Positions 38,074-47,385 of a DNA stretch of 64,000 bases are shown piece by piece. The notes below the pieces were generated by a model that saw nothing but the letters and a program-made list of their open reading frames with translations, made no database searches and was not told the DNA's origin. A program made the position numbers and the translations under genes. The stretch is from Prunus persica (taxonomy: Eukaryota; Streptophyta; Magnoliopsida; Rosales; Rosaceae): positions 16,799,624 through 16,863,623 of the forward strand of contig NC_034013.1 in assembly GCF_000346465.2 (NCBI RefSeq), written 5' to 3'. Numbering within the stretch: position 1 is the stretch's first letter; each line of letters begins with the position of its first letter.

Positions 38074-38430
38074 GTTTAAATCTTTGTTTTGGAGAAACAG
38101 AGAGAGAGAAGGGGGGAGCGTTTAGAGGGAGAGAAGGTTAGGCGTGGAGATATATAAAGGGGGAAAGAAAATGTGAGAAAGCGTGGGAAAGTCCGCCGAA
38201 GAGCGATGAATATAAAGGGGGTAGTCGATGTTGTTGTTGTTGTTGTTGTTGGGTTGGTAGTCTTGTTGGACTCTGGAGAGACGTTGAGACAGAGAGGGGA
38301 AGGTAGGCTGTGAGTCTGTGACTCGTGAGAGACTGTGTTGTGTACCACGTGCACTGTGCGTGCGTGTACAATACTATACTATAAATATAGGGCTGCTGAG
38401 TTGGCATGGTGGGACCTTCACCTACTTTAA

Positions 38431-39659
38431 GGGCTCGTTTGGTACGTCGGACTGTACTGACTAATTTCCGTCGGATAGTATTAATCTGTTCCGGAGAGTA
38501 CTGACTATTTATCCATAATATTATAAGGCGTTTGAAGCTGTTCCGGATAAATAATCTGACTAAGTTATACTGTGTTTGGTGATGTTTCAGATAACATCAG
38601 ATCAGACTATTTATAAATAAAAAAAATTAAAAAAAACTTTGATAATTTTAATGGAAATTGAGATTCAAATGACACAAATTTTTTTTTTGGTAAGATTCAT
38701 ATGACAAGATTTTTTTTCATATAACCCATTATCATAATTGTAGTATCTCATAAAAATTCCAACATACTCGCATACGTTAATAAAAACAGTACCAAATAAT
38801 GTATAATTCAAAGTGATCACATATTAAGGTGATAAGAGCAAAAGAGAAAGTTGTTCATAAACCAAACTACATCAAAGAGTGAATCACAATTCCCACGCCC
38901 CAAGTAAGAGAAGAACAAATGCTTTTCTTATAGCACCATCCAATGTCAGGAATGTTTTTTCATCACTTGCTTTCTCCAAAATTAGCCGTAGTGCCTTAAT
39001 TTGGTCATTAATAGACAAGTCCATCTTTGCTTTTCTAATAGAAATTGACAGAGAAAAAAAATGGTTCCTAGAATTCAGGTTCATACAATTTTAATTTTGT
39101 AATTTTGCTGTCCTAGTCGTCAGGTATGTATGTATTCAACTAAACTACCAACACTAGCACAGTTGTTTATTTTTGGATGAAAACTGGCAATACTCTGTTT
39201 AATACCAACAATCTAAATATTCTCACAACGTCGAATCACTATATCACATACAAAGAAAACATTCGATTAAAAAAAATGCCTTCCACTAAAAATTTGAAAT
39301 ATATAAAGCATATTGGAGAGAGTGCGAAAAAGAGAGAGAGTGAGATATGGATACCTGGAGAAGAGTGAAGAAAATAACCTGTGGAGAAGATAGTAAAGAA
39401 CAACCATAGAGAGAAGAAGATGAAAAGAGCATATGATTTTCTTCGTAGAACGCGTGTTCTTTTTCCCTAGCCGTATAATTAAGCGTGTATTATCTAAACC
39501 GGGGTGTGTGAGTTGTATTAGTTAGTCAGGTAAGGAGAGCATTAAAAGCCCAACCCGTATAAAATAGTCGGGTAATTAAATAATACAAGTTGACACCAAA
39601 CACCTGATATAGACTATTTACTCCTATCCAGAGTTTAATACGGGATATCAAACGAGCCC
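38431..39659. mobile_element. PIF/Harbinger-like non-autonomous element
   Basis: 1229 bp bounded by inverted ends GGGCTCGTTTGGTA and (reversed) GGGCTCGTTTGATA, and flanked by TAA at 38428-38430 and 39660-39662. The 3-bp TAA target duplication and G-rich ends fit PIF/Harbinger. The interior is AT-rich. A small minus-strand ORF (38884-39084, with DLSINDQIKALRLILEKASD) resembles no transposase I can name and may be a captured or chance fragment. Confidence 0.7.
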
Positions 39660-39662
39660 TAA

Positions 39663-40560
39663 ATATATTACCAACCACCAAAGTAGATTCTTGGGTGGGC
39701 CCATCTGGCTTAAGATATGAGATGGGCCCCTTTTTGTTTGAGGGAGATTTATATCTATACTATGGGCCTCAACTCAGACATGTGGTCTTTTGGCAAAAGG
39801 CTGATACAAAATTTTGTACATATACCCAAGTTGCCTTGCGCCTTTTTTTTTTTTTTTTTCCTTTCACTAGATAATTAAGGTGATTTGTTGCATCTTTGGC
39901 TCTATTATATCATTTGAGGAATAAAAAAAGTGAATGAAGGAATAATATATGGTATGGTCATTGTCCTACACCTAACCCCTATTATTCGATTACCTATTTA
40001 GTTACACTCTCCGTCCCAACCAACATGCTCGCTCTCTTACTCATTTCCCGACATAAACAATTACCCACTCCAAATCAAATCACTCTTATCTCTCTCTCTC
40101 TATCTCTATCTCTAACCCAATAACTTTTCCTAACCCTCTTTCTTGTTCACTCCAAGTTGTACCTAATTTGACAATATGCCTCCCTCTAGTGAAGCCTTAT
40201 AACAAGAAGCATCGCCAGCTAAACAAACAAAATAAAACATCCAAGCTACAAATTATTAACAAGCATTGTCAGATTTTCATTTCACTATGTATGCATAATA
40301 ATATAAGATAATTAACAGTTGAGGTGCCATCATTAGTTACAAAGTTTGCACCTTATACAATTGAAACAACTCCAAACCTGTTAAGCAACGAGTAATAGAA
40401 GAAGAGTTTTGTTAGGATTAAAATTTGTACAATCACACTATTTGTGGTTCTCTCTTCAATCCAAAGGAATCCACTAACACTTTTATTTCATACAACCCTC
40501 TTAATTATGTACCCCTTCCATTTTAATTAGTACTAATCATGTATTTAATCAGTGTAAAAT
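39663..40560. other. intergenic, no gene recognised
   Basis: AT-rich, with a T-run at 39843-39860 and a (CT)n patch near 40090-40115. Nothing coding seen. Confidence 0.5.
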
Positions 40561-40564
40561 GATG

Positions 40565-41119
40565 AAATTCCACGTCAGAAATGAATGGATTATGAGTTTT
40601 GGATCACGTCAAAGTGTCAAACCATGAAACAAACCAACCGTCCCTACTAAACAAGAGGCGTTCTTCACTACGTGTATCACTCAATTCGCTCCTTTTCAAA
40701 TTGAGTTCCAGGGTCATTCTAGTACTTTCTCACTACCCCTCCACAGTACAACGTAAACATGACGTGTCCTCCTACAACCACGACACCTGTTGCCACCAAC
40801 TCTCAAAAACGCTCAACGAGTCCCAAATCCGTAAATAAATTCAAAACCCAGGCCCATTCGCAGACACCGATTCAAATTGAAAAACCAACGTTTGCAACCG
40901 TTTACGTAGTTTTAAACTTCTCTATAAAACAGTTACTCTTACAGATAAGCAACACAATCAAGGAAGAAAGAAGAAACAAGAGACGTGCTCTCTCTCTCTC
41001 TCGTCTTTCATTTTCAATTCTCATTCTGTAAATCAAATTAGGGTTTCGTTTTTCTCAGTCACAAAAAACCAATCACTGTTTCATTGATTAATTTTTCATC
41101 ATCATATTCATATCGATCA
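40565..41119 (+). promoter_or_regulatory. tetraspanin promoter and 5' UTR
   Basis: ACGT cores are frequent upstream: CACGTC at 40571 and 40605, ACGTGT near 40670, GACGTGTC near 40761 and TTACGTAG near 40902. Such clusters often bind bZIP factors. A possible TATA box, CTATAAAAC, lies at 40921, and a CT-rich leader with (CT)n at 40990-41003 precedes the ATG at 41120. Confidence 0.45.
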
Positions 41120-42048
41120 ATGTTTCGCGTAAGCAACACGGTGATCGGGATCCTGAACTCGCTGTTCCTGCTACTGGGGCTGGCCTCCATCGGGGCGTCG
41201 ATCTACTTCCACGTCCATGGCGGGACCAACTGCCAGAAAGTTCTCCAAAACCCTCTCCTGATCCTCGGCATCTTCTTCTTCGTGGTCTCTCTCCTGGGGC
41301 TACTGGGTTCGTGCTGCCGCCTCAACTCGCTCCTCTACATATACCTGGCCGTGATATTCTTGGTGATCGTGGGGCTCATCGGGTTCACAGTTTTCGCGAT
41401 ATTCGTGACGAACAAGGGGATTGGGCAGGCGGTGTCGGGGAGAGGGTACAAGGAGTATAAGATCGGAGACTTCTCGCATTGGCTGCAGCATTATGTGGTG
41501 AACGGGAAGAACTGGGGGCCCATCAAGAGTTGTTTGATCGATGCGCAGGTTTGCAGGAGCCTTGGCAACGATGTTCATCAGACCCAGTCCGACTTTTACA
41601 AAAAGAACTTGTCTCCTATACAGGTACGTAAGTTCATTCATTCATTCATTTTCACGGATTAGTTTTAATTTAATTTATTTTATCATTTGACTTAATTCGT
41701 GATTTTAATTATAATTTTCAGTCTGGTTGTTGCAAGCCCCCGTCCTACTGCGGTTACGAGTTCAAGAATGCAACGTTCTGGGTGGTGCCGAAATCGGGAC
41801 CGGAAGTGGAAGACAGTGACTGCAAGACATGGAGCAATGAGCAGAAGGTGTTATGCTACGATTGCCAGTCATGCAAGGGAGGAGTGCTGGCCAACATTAG
41901 GAAGGAGTGGAGGCGTTTGGCTCTTTTCAACACTTGTCTACTTGTCCTCGTCACCCTCGTCTACTGCGTTGGCTGCTGTGCTTCCAAGAACAACCGCTTC
42001 TCTACTTATAACGTCTACAACAAATATAGAGGCAGAGGCGGCCCTTGA
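41120..42048 (+). CDS. tetraspanin (plant TET7/8-like)
   Basis: A four-pass membrane organiser of plasma-membrane microdomains and extracellular vesicles. Two exons (41120-41623, 41722-42048) give 276 aa. Three N-terminal membrane segments: [40 protein letters not shown] and [20 protein letters not shown]. Next comes a large extracellular loop with the plant signature [13 protein letters not shown] and further Cys ([17 protein letters not shown]). The fourth segment is [20 protein letters not shown] and the cytosolic tail is short. I chose [10 protein letters not shown] rather than the in-frame ATG at 41084, because the family starts here. The intron position after the LSPIQ codon fits this plant clade. 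Confidence 0.94.
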
Positions 42049-42861
42049 CATCTCTAACCTTTCCTTTGCTAGTATTAGTAATTATTATTATTATTATTAA
42101 TGGTGGAGTTTAATTAAACTAATTTTTATTATTTAAGATGTTCATCCTAGTTATATATAGAGGAGGTACTGTTTGTTGTTGTTGTCTAGAATTGAATTGA
42201 TCTTCAAGTACTTATTTAATCAGTTATTTTGCACCTTCGAAATTCTGATTTCTTTCTTGTGTGATTAAAAATTCTTAGCCTTCTTTACGTACGTGCAATC
42301 TCAAACATCACATCAGGGTGAAAGAGTTCGTACGTATTTTGTTTGCATGAGAAAGATGACGGGCTGACCCAGTCTCCATTATTCATTACTCTGTAGCTGA
42401 TGATGATGATGGGCTGGGGCTTCTCTCTCCAGTTGGGCCCTTCCCTCCTTTAAACCAACCCCACTATACCAAATCGTCAAAATATTCTTTTTATTTTTTT
42501 CTTTTCAATTTCCCCTTCCTTGCATTTTTTTCGAACTTTACCTCTAAGGATGCACGCCCATTTCAGGTCTTGGATCAGTGCACTCTAGCAACGGCCTTAA
42601 AAGTTACTATCAAATATACAAAACAATGACAGTCTCAGTAAAAGAATTTAGGCCACTTGAATTGACTGTCGCAAAAGAACGTTCGTCTGGGATGCCACGG
42701 CAAATCATCCCAAATTTTCTGAGCACTCAATATATATAAAGAGCAGTCAAGTGGCGGCCTCAAAATTCATTTGAATGAAACAAACAGCTTGGCTCAGTTC
42801 ACAACTATCAGATACACATTAATCTTAAAGGATGAACCTGATAAAATAGTTTTGACTTCTA
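42049..42861. other. convergent 3' flanks of tetraspanin and CPP1
   Basis: About 810 bp without a recognisable gene. It holds a (ATT)n run at 42083-42098 and a (GAT)n patch near 42399. Presumed 3' UTRs at both ends. Confidence 0.5.
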
Positions 42862-44868
42862 CTACTTGAGAAAGGTACAAGCAAGAAACAGGAACACATA
42901 TACTACCAGTGACGTTACAAGCTCCAGAGTCCAAGTTGGGTGTAATAGCATTGACGGAATATTGGGTACCAAAACCGAACCACATACCCAGCCAGTCACA
43001 AGAGCTCCAAGCCTGCGATTGAGCCAATGTAAGTAAGAGAAGAGAAAAGGGGAAGAAAAAAAAAGTAGAGAACTACAGCTACTGTCACTATCCACTGCAA
43101 ACATACCCAAAAATGCAAGCTCTGCCCAAGCTCTTTGTCTTCTCATTGAGGAAATATATGCAAGCTGCCAAGGAGACTGCCACCTGTAGTAACAAAATTT
43201 TCATTTAACACAGAAACTAAGGGGCAGCAACATTGCAGTGTATTTTCTGAGTTCTCAAATGCAAATTGTAATATTTTAATAAAATACACTGACATAGACG
43301 AAGGGTTTATTTATCTAGTATGCTGCAAAAGCACTCGGAAGGATGGAGAGGATCTAGGGTTCAGTTGTAAGTGATGGGAGAAAGATGAATTCAGCCTATA
43401 CTAGAAGATAGGCATTTGCTATATGGAGAAAGGCCTGTCTCAAAGTTCTAAAGGTGATTGTGTGATTGTGTGATTGTGTGAGTAAAGCCTTGTTTCCCAA
43501 AGAAACTGCCACAATGCCACTAACATTTTCTGTTTCAACCATTTGGACTTAATCAAAGACATCACCAATATAGGGAACAGACAGACGAAGAGGTCTCATG
43601 AAAGGTTCAAAGGATAAATAAGAACAGCCCCCCAAAAAGATCAATGTCTAACAAAATAGTAACACTCCCCACATGCGCACAAATCAGTCACAAGTAAAAC
43701 AAATTTCAAATCTAAGCTACAAAGTTATTAAAAAAAAATATTTAAAAAAATCAGGTGCATTAGAACATTGTTAATCACTACATAAAATGGCATCAGCAAA
43801 GGTATCATAAGAAAACAAAAGTGCATTAGAACATTGTTAATCACTACATAAAATTTAGAACAAACCTGAAAAGCAGGTCCACCTTCAGCTGAGTTCATGA
43901 TACTCCAGCCACCCATGAATGCAAAGAGGAAAAATCTTCTGAAAATGACTTCAATAGGTGGAACTTCCACAAAATTGAGCAGATTCTTAACCCAAGGTGG
44001 AGACTCTTCAACTTTCTTTTTTAACTTGCTCTTCAAATTAATCTTTGTTTTCTTCCTCTGTGTGAAGCTGGCCATCAAGATTTTCTCAAAAGCAGATTCA
44101 ATTGATTCTTCACTTCTCTCATGTCCAGCATACTGCTGCAAGAGAAAATTTCGTGATCCCCAAATTTCTTCCTCAGAAGCATCATAGCTTACACCAAGAC
44201 GTTTATAGGGATCCCATATGCTGGTTCGAGGGAACTTTGGAACATTACCTACAAAGACAAAGGAAAAGGAGTGAAAATTTGATTGAAGGGGCCGAAAAAT
44301 CACTCGATAATGAACTTGCAGCTTATACTTCTCCACGAGGAACTCCCAAGGTAGATATACTAAACTACTTATCCAGCATAAATTTTATGGGTAGGGTATA
44401 ATCAAGACCATGAGAACTTGCCATAAATTAAATGTCAACTAGCAGCATCAACAGTTAGTCCCTTCTACGCTTACTACAAGATGCCGTGTCCTAAAATGTA
44501 AATTTTGGGTGTTGAAACAATGGAAGTAGGCAGTAAATAGAATAGATAATGCTAACATTACCCACAAGACAATTGCAGTTCCAATAACAAAATTAAAAAT
44601 AAAAATCCCCTCAAATTATTTATTCTCCATACAAACAAAAAGAGCTAATTTTCATCTGGAGAATGAAACCCAAAACACTAGAATAATGTGCATATATGTA
44701 GAAAGATAGAAATGAATACCTCCATAAGATGTATCGGCAGCACATCTAGGGGTTCGTATAGGGGAGTAAGATGTTTGCAGCTTCTTTGTATTTGCACGAA
44801 AAGTACTGTAAGCAAAGCAAGAAAAAAGCAAAATCAATATAGATAATCGCAGACATATACACACAAAC

Positions 44869-44908
<40 letters not shown>

Positions 44909-44966
44909 GTTTTTGGCCGACGAAAGGGGTGGTGAAATTAGGGGTCGAGACCGAAAGGGAGACCAT
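42862..44966 (-). CDS. CPP1: CPP1, chaperone-like protein of POR1, chloroplastic
   Basis: A J-like chaperone of the plastid that stabilises protochlorophyllide oxidoreductase (family knowledge; DUF3353). Five exons: 44908-44966, 44720-44805, 43866-44248, 43107-43183 and 42862-43012, giving 251 aa. The N-terminus [18 protein letters not shown] is Ser/Thr-rich and transit-like. The J-like segment is [20 protein letters not shown] with [14 protein letters not shown]; the HPD of true J-proteins is absent, as usual for this family. A basic linker ([20 protein letters not shown]) precedes three hydrophobic segments: [40 protein letters not shown] and [14 protein letters not shown] at the end. A (CT)n run lies just after the exon 1 donor. 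Confidence 0.92.
44871..44904. repeat. (AG)n microsatellite in CPP1 intron 1
   Basis: Seventeen AG units on the plus strand, starting 3 bp inside the CPP1 exon 1 donor (44906-44907). They read as (CT)n in the pre-mRNA. Confidence 0.95.
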
Positions 44967-45254
44967 GGTTTGCTGATGAAGTGTGTGCGCAGAGAAAACC
45001 CTAATTTCAATGATTGTCGGACGCCATGAAAAATAGCTAACGAAGCTGTGAGTCAAACAGGGCTTGGGTTGGAAGAGGAGCAACAATATTCGCTACCTCG
45101 TGTTTTTCAACCCAGCCAATTAAACCGACCCTTGCTATCTTATGCTGCGAAGCGCACAGCGCACCCCTCTTTTTCTGAACAGTTATAGCTTTTAGCGTTT
45201 AATATTAAATTTCTTTTACTAATTTGTATTCAATATATATAATATATTTAAATA

Positions 45255-45448
45255 GTATAGCCGTGCGGCTATACTTTTTAAATATTAAAATAAACTAAAA
45301 TAGTATAGCCGCGCGGCTATACTATTTAAATATTCGAACATATCTGAACCGTATAGCCGGGCGGCTATACTCGTTAAATTTTAAAATATATTCAAACAGT
45401 ATAGCCGCGCGGCTATACCATTTAAACAGTATAGCCGCGCGGCTATAC
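45255..45448. repeat. 48-bp minisatellite with 20-bp palindromic core
   Basis: Five copies of GTATAGCCGCGCGGCTATAC start at 45255, 45303, 45351, 45399 and 45429. Copies 2, 4 and 5 are perfect 20-bp palindromes. Copy 1 (CCGTGCGG) and copy 3 (CCGGGCGG) each differ by one base. Spacing is exactly 48 bp three times, then 30. The spacers are AT-only or nearly so. A (TA)n run follows at about 45462-45490. Confidence 0.95.
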
Positions 45449-45490
45449 TCGTTAAATATAGAAATATATATATATATATATATATATATT

Positions 45491-46036
45491 TCCTTTATGG
45501 AGGCTGAGCCTAGGCACAACGACACCCAAGAGAATTCTTCTACGGGGTTTGTGACAAGACAAGGGCATGAGGAAAGTGAAGCAATTTCTCAAAAAACAAG
45601 CCAAGGAATGACTGATTTCAAGTACTCTCCCCTCTCCAACTTGCCTGCAGTTGATCTACTATGTATAGCATAATTAAGCATAATATTCTAGTCTGCCATC
45701 AAAACCGAGCCGAGCATGTAATTTCATACCCAACTGCAACTGCAAGCCTTGTAATATATGATTTCCTCAATCCAAACGTCCTTATAAATCAAAGCTGTAA
45801 AATGCAAAAACAATGCATAGCAGTTGGTCTTAGTCCGTTATGGACTAGACAAAACTGTGTGAAGTTCCCTTTCCATTGATGTTGAACAAGGTTCATTTAC
45901 AACCATGCTCCAACTAGAAGCATCCTATTAAAACCACAAAAAAGAAAGATTCATGTGGTGATATGGTGGTGTACAACATGTCAATATTTCTGAAAGAAAG
46001 AAAAGGAAGATACAACATGGCAGCAAGAGGAAACTT
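45491..46036. other. intergenic, no gene recognised
   Basis: Unique-looking sequence between the palindromic minisatellite and the DGK fragment. No ORF with family resemblance. Confidence 0.4.
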
Positions 46037-46315
46037 CTAAGTCAGCCTCAGCCCCATTTCTTGAAGAAGAGCTCGCTTCTGCACAACACTTATTACATGG
46101 CTGGTCTCGGCATTCTCAACAACATCAGTTATAATGGCAGCTGCATGACCAAGTGGCTCCTCAGGAGCCCTCTACACATGAAGGCCTGCACACCACAACC
46201 ACATGACAAAGTAGAGAATGGTTTATCTATAAACTGATTGTCATTGGAAGCGAATCTATAGGAACTAGCGCAAGTAAAGCCTAAATTTCATGAAACTAAT
46301 CAATATCCTTTTGTC

Positions 46316-46358
<43 letters not shown>

Positions 46359-46480
46359 CAGCTGGCCGTGATGGGATATAGCCAATGTACATGGTTGCTG
46401 AACCCATCAACCTGAACAGGGAATGCAGCAAAGAGCTGTATCTTAATTGACTGCCAATGTGCCAGCCTTTGAGTCTAGAC
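46037..46480 (-). pseudogene. orphan 3' end of a diacylglycerol kinase gene
   Basis: The minus-strand terminal exon 46037-46171 (acceptor TGTGTAG) codes RAPEEPLGHAAAIITDVVEN followed by AETSHVISVVQKRALLQEMG and LRLT, then a stop. This resembles the C-terminus of plant diacylglycerol kinases. Upstream, 46400-46465 codes QLFAAFPVQVDG as in the preceding family exon, but it then departs from the expected GEPW sequence. A (AG)n run at 46320-46356 and loss of all earlier exons indicate a truncated relic. The assignment rests on recalled family similarity. Confidence 0.55.
46320..46356. repeat. (AG)n microsatellite
   Basis: About eighteen AG units within the DGK relic. Confidence 0.95.
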
Positions 46481-46945
46481 AATTTTTTTTTTCTTACAGA
46501 AGAAATCCAATTAACACCAACAGTATGTTATTTATACAGACTGAAAAATCAGAAGGCAGTAAAGATGTAAAGCCAAAGCCATTGACAATATTTTTCATAA
46601 TAAACAACAAACCAATTATTAACTGACCCAATACAAAACTAATGCGAGCTGATTTGAGAACTTTGTTACTCAAGGCAATAACTATAGACATACTAAGAAC
46701 CTGAGAACCAGAAAAGTGCAACCAAAATCCGGCACTCCAACTAACTACTTTGAGTGTATCCCATTTATAAACCAGATGATCACAAGCTAATATGATTACT
46801 TCTACCGAGATAGTTATTTATAAACTTTGGCGATTGGAGGTGCCTCCCCTGTTGATTTACAATTGCTACCCCAAATTACAAAACTCTAGCCAGACCATTC
46901 CTGTTCCGGCAGCTAGACTAGCAACTGGAGGAGTTTTGCAAAAAT
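46481..46945. other. intergenic, no gene recognised
   Basis: AT-rich sequence without coding resemblance, between the DGK relic and the 31-bp minisatellite. Confidence 0.4.
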
Positions 46946-47285
46946 GAGGCCCATTAGCAGCCCAAATTACAAAATTGAGGCCCACTAACGGCCCAAATTT
47001 TGGAAACGAGGCCCATTAGCAGCCTAAATTACAAAATTGAAGCCTATTAACGGCCCAATTTGTTGAGACGAGGCCCATTATCGACTCAAATGACCAAATT
47101 GAGGACCATTAACGGTCGAAATTGTGGAAACGAGACCTATTGGTGGCTCAAAGTACAAAATTGTGACTCATCAAAGGGCCAATTGCAAAAAGTTGCTTAT
47201 TAGTGGCCCAAATTACAAAAATCGAGGCCCATTAACCGCCGAAATTAACAAAGTGGCCCATTAGCGGCCCAAAGTACGAAGGGTG
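46946..47285. repeat. 31-bp minisatellite, about 11 copies
   Basis: The unit is near GAGGCCCATTARCGGCCCAA plus an ATTACAAAATT-like tail. Units start at 46946, 46977, 47008, 47039, 47070, 47101, 47132, 47163, 47192, 47224 and 47253. The period is 31 for the first seven steps, then 29, 32, 29. Units diverge in sequence but hardly in length. The array ends about 100 bp past the stop of the acyl-activating enzyme gene, probably in or just beyond its 3' UTR. Confidence 0.9.
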
Positions 47286-47385
47286 AAACATTGTGCAACA
47301 ATATTTTGTTTGTCTTTCTGGTATGTCTTTGTACATCACTTAATGATTGGCATTTCCTTTATTAAGTAACAAAATAACATTTATG

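Noticed and set aside
45255..45448. Palindromes as transcription terminators or bacterial-type operators
   Set aside because: Eukaryotic context and tandem periodicity point to a minisatellite; no neighbouring gene end within the array.
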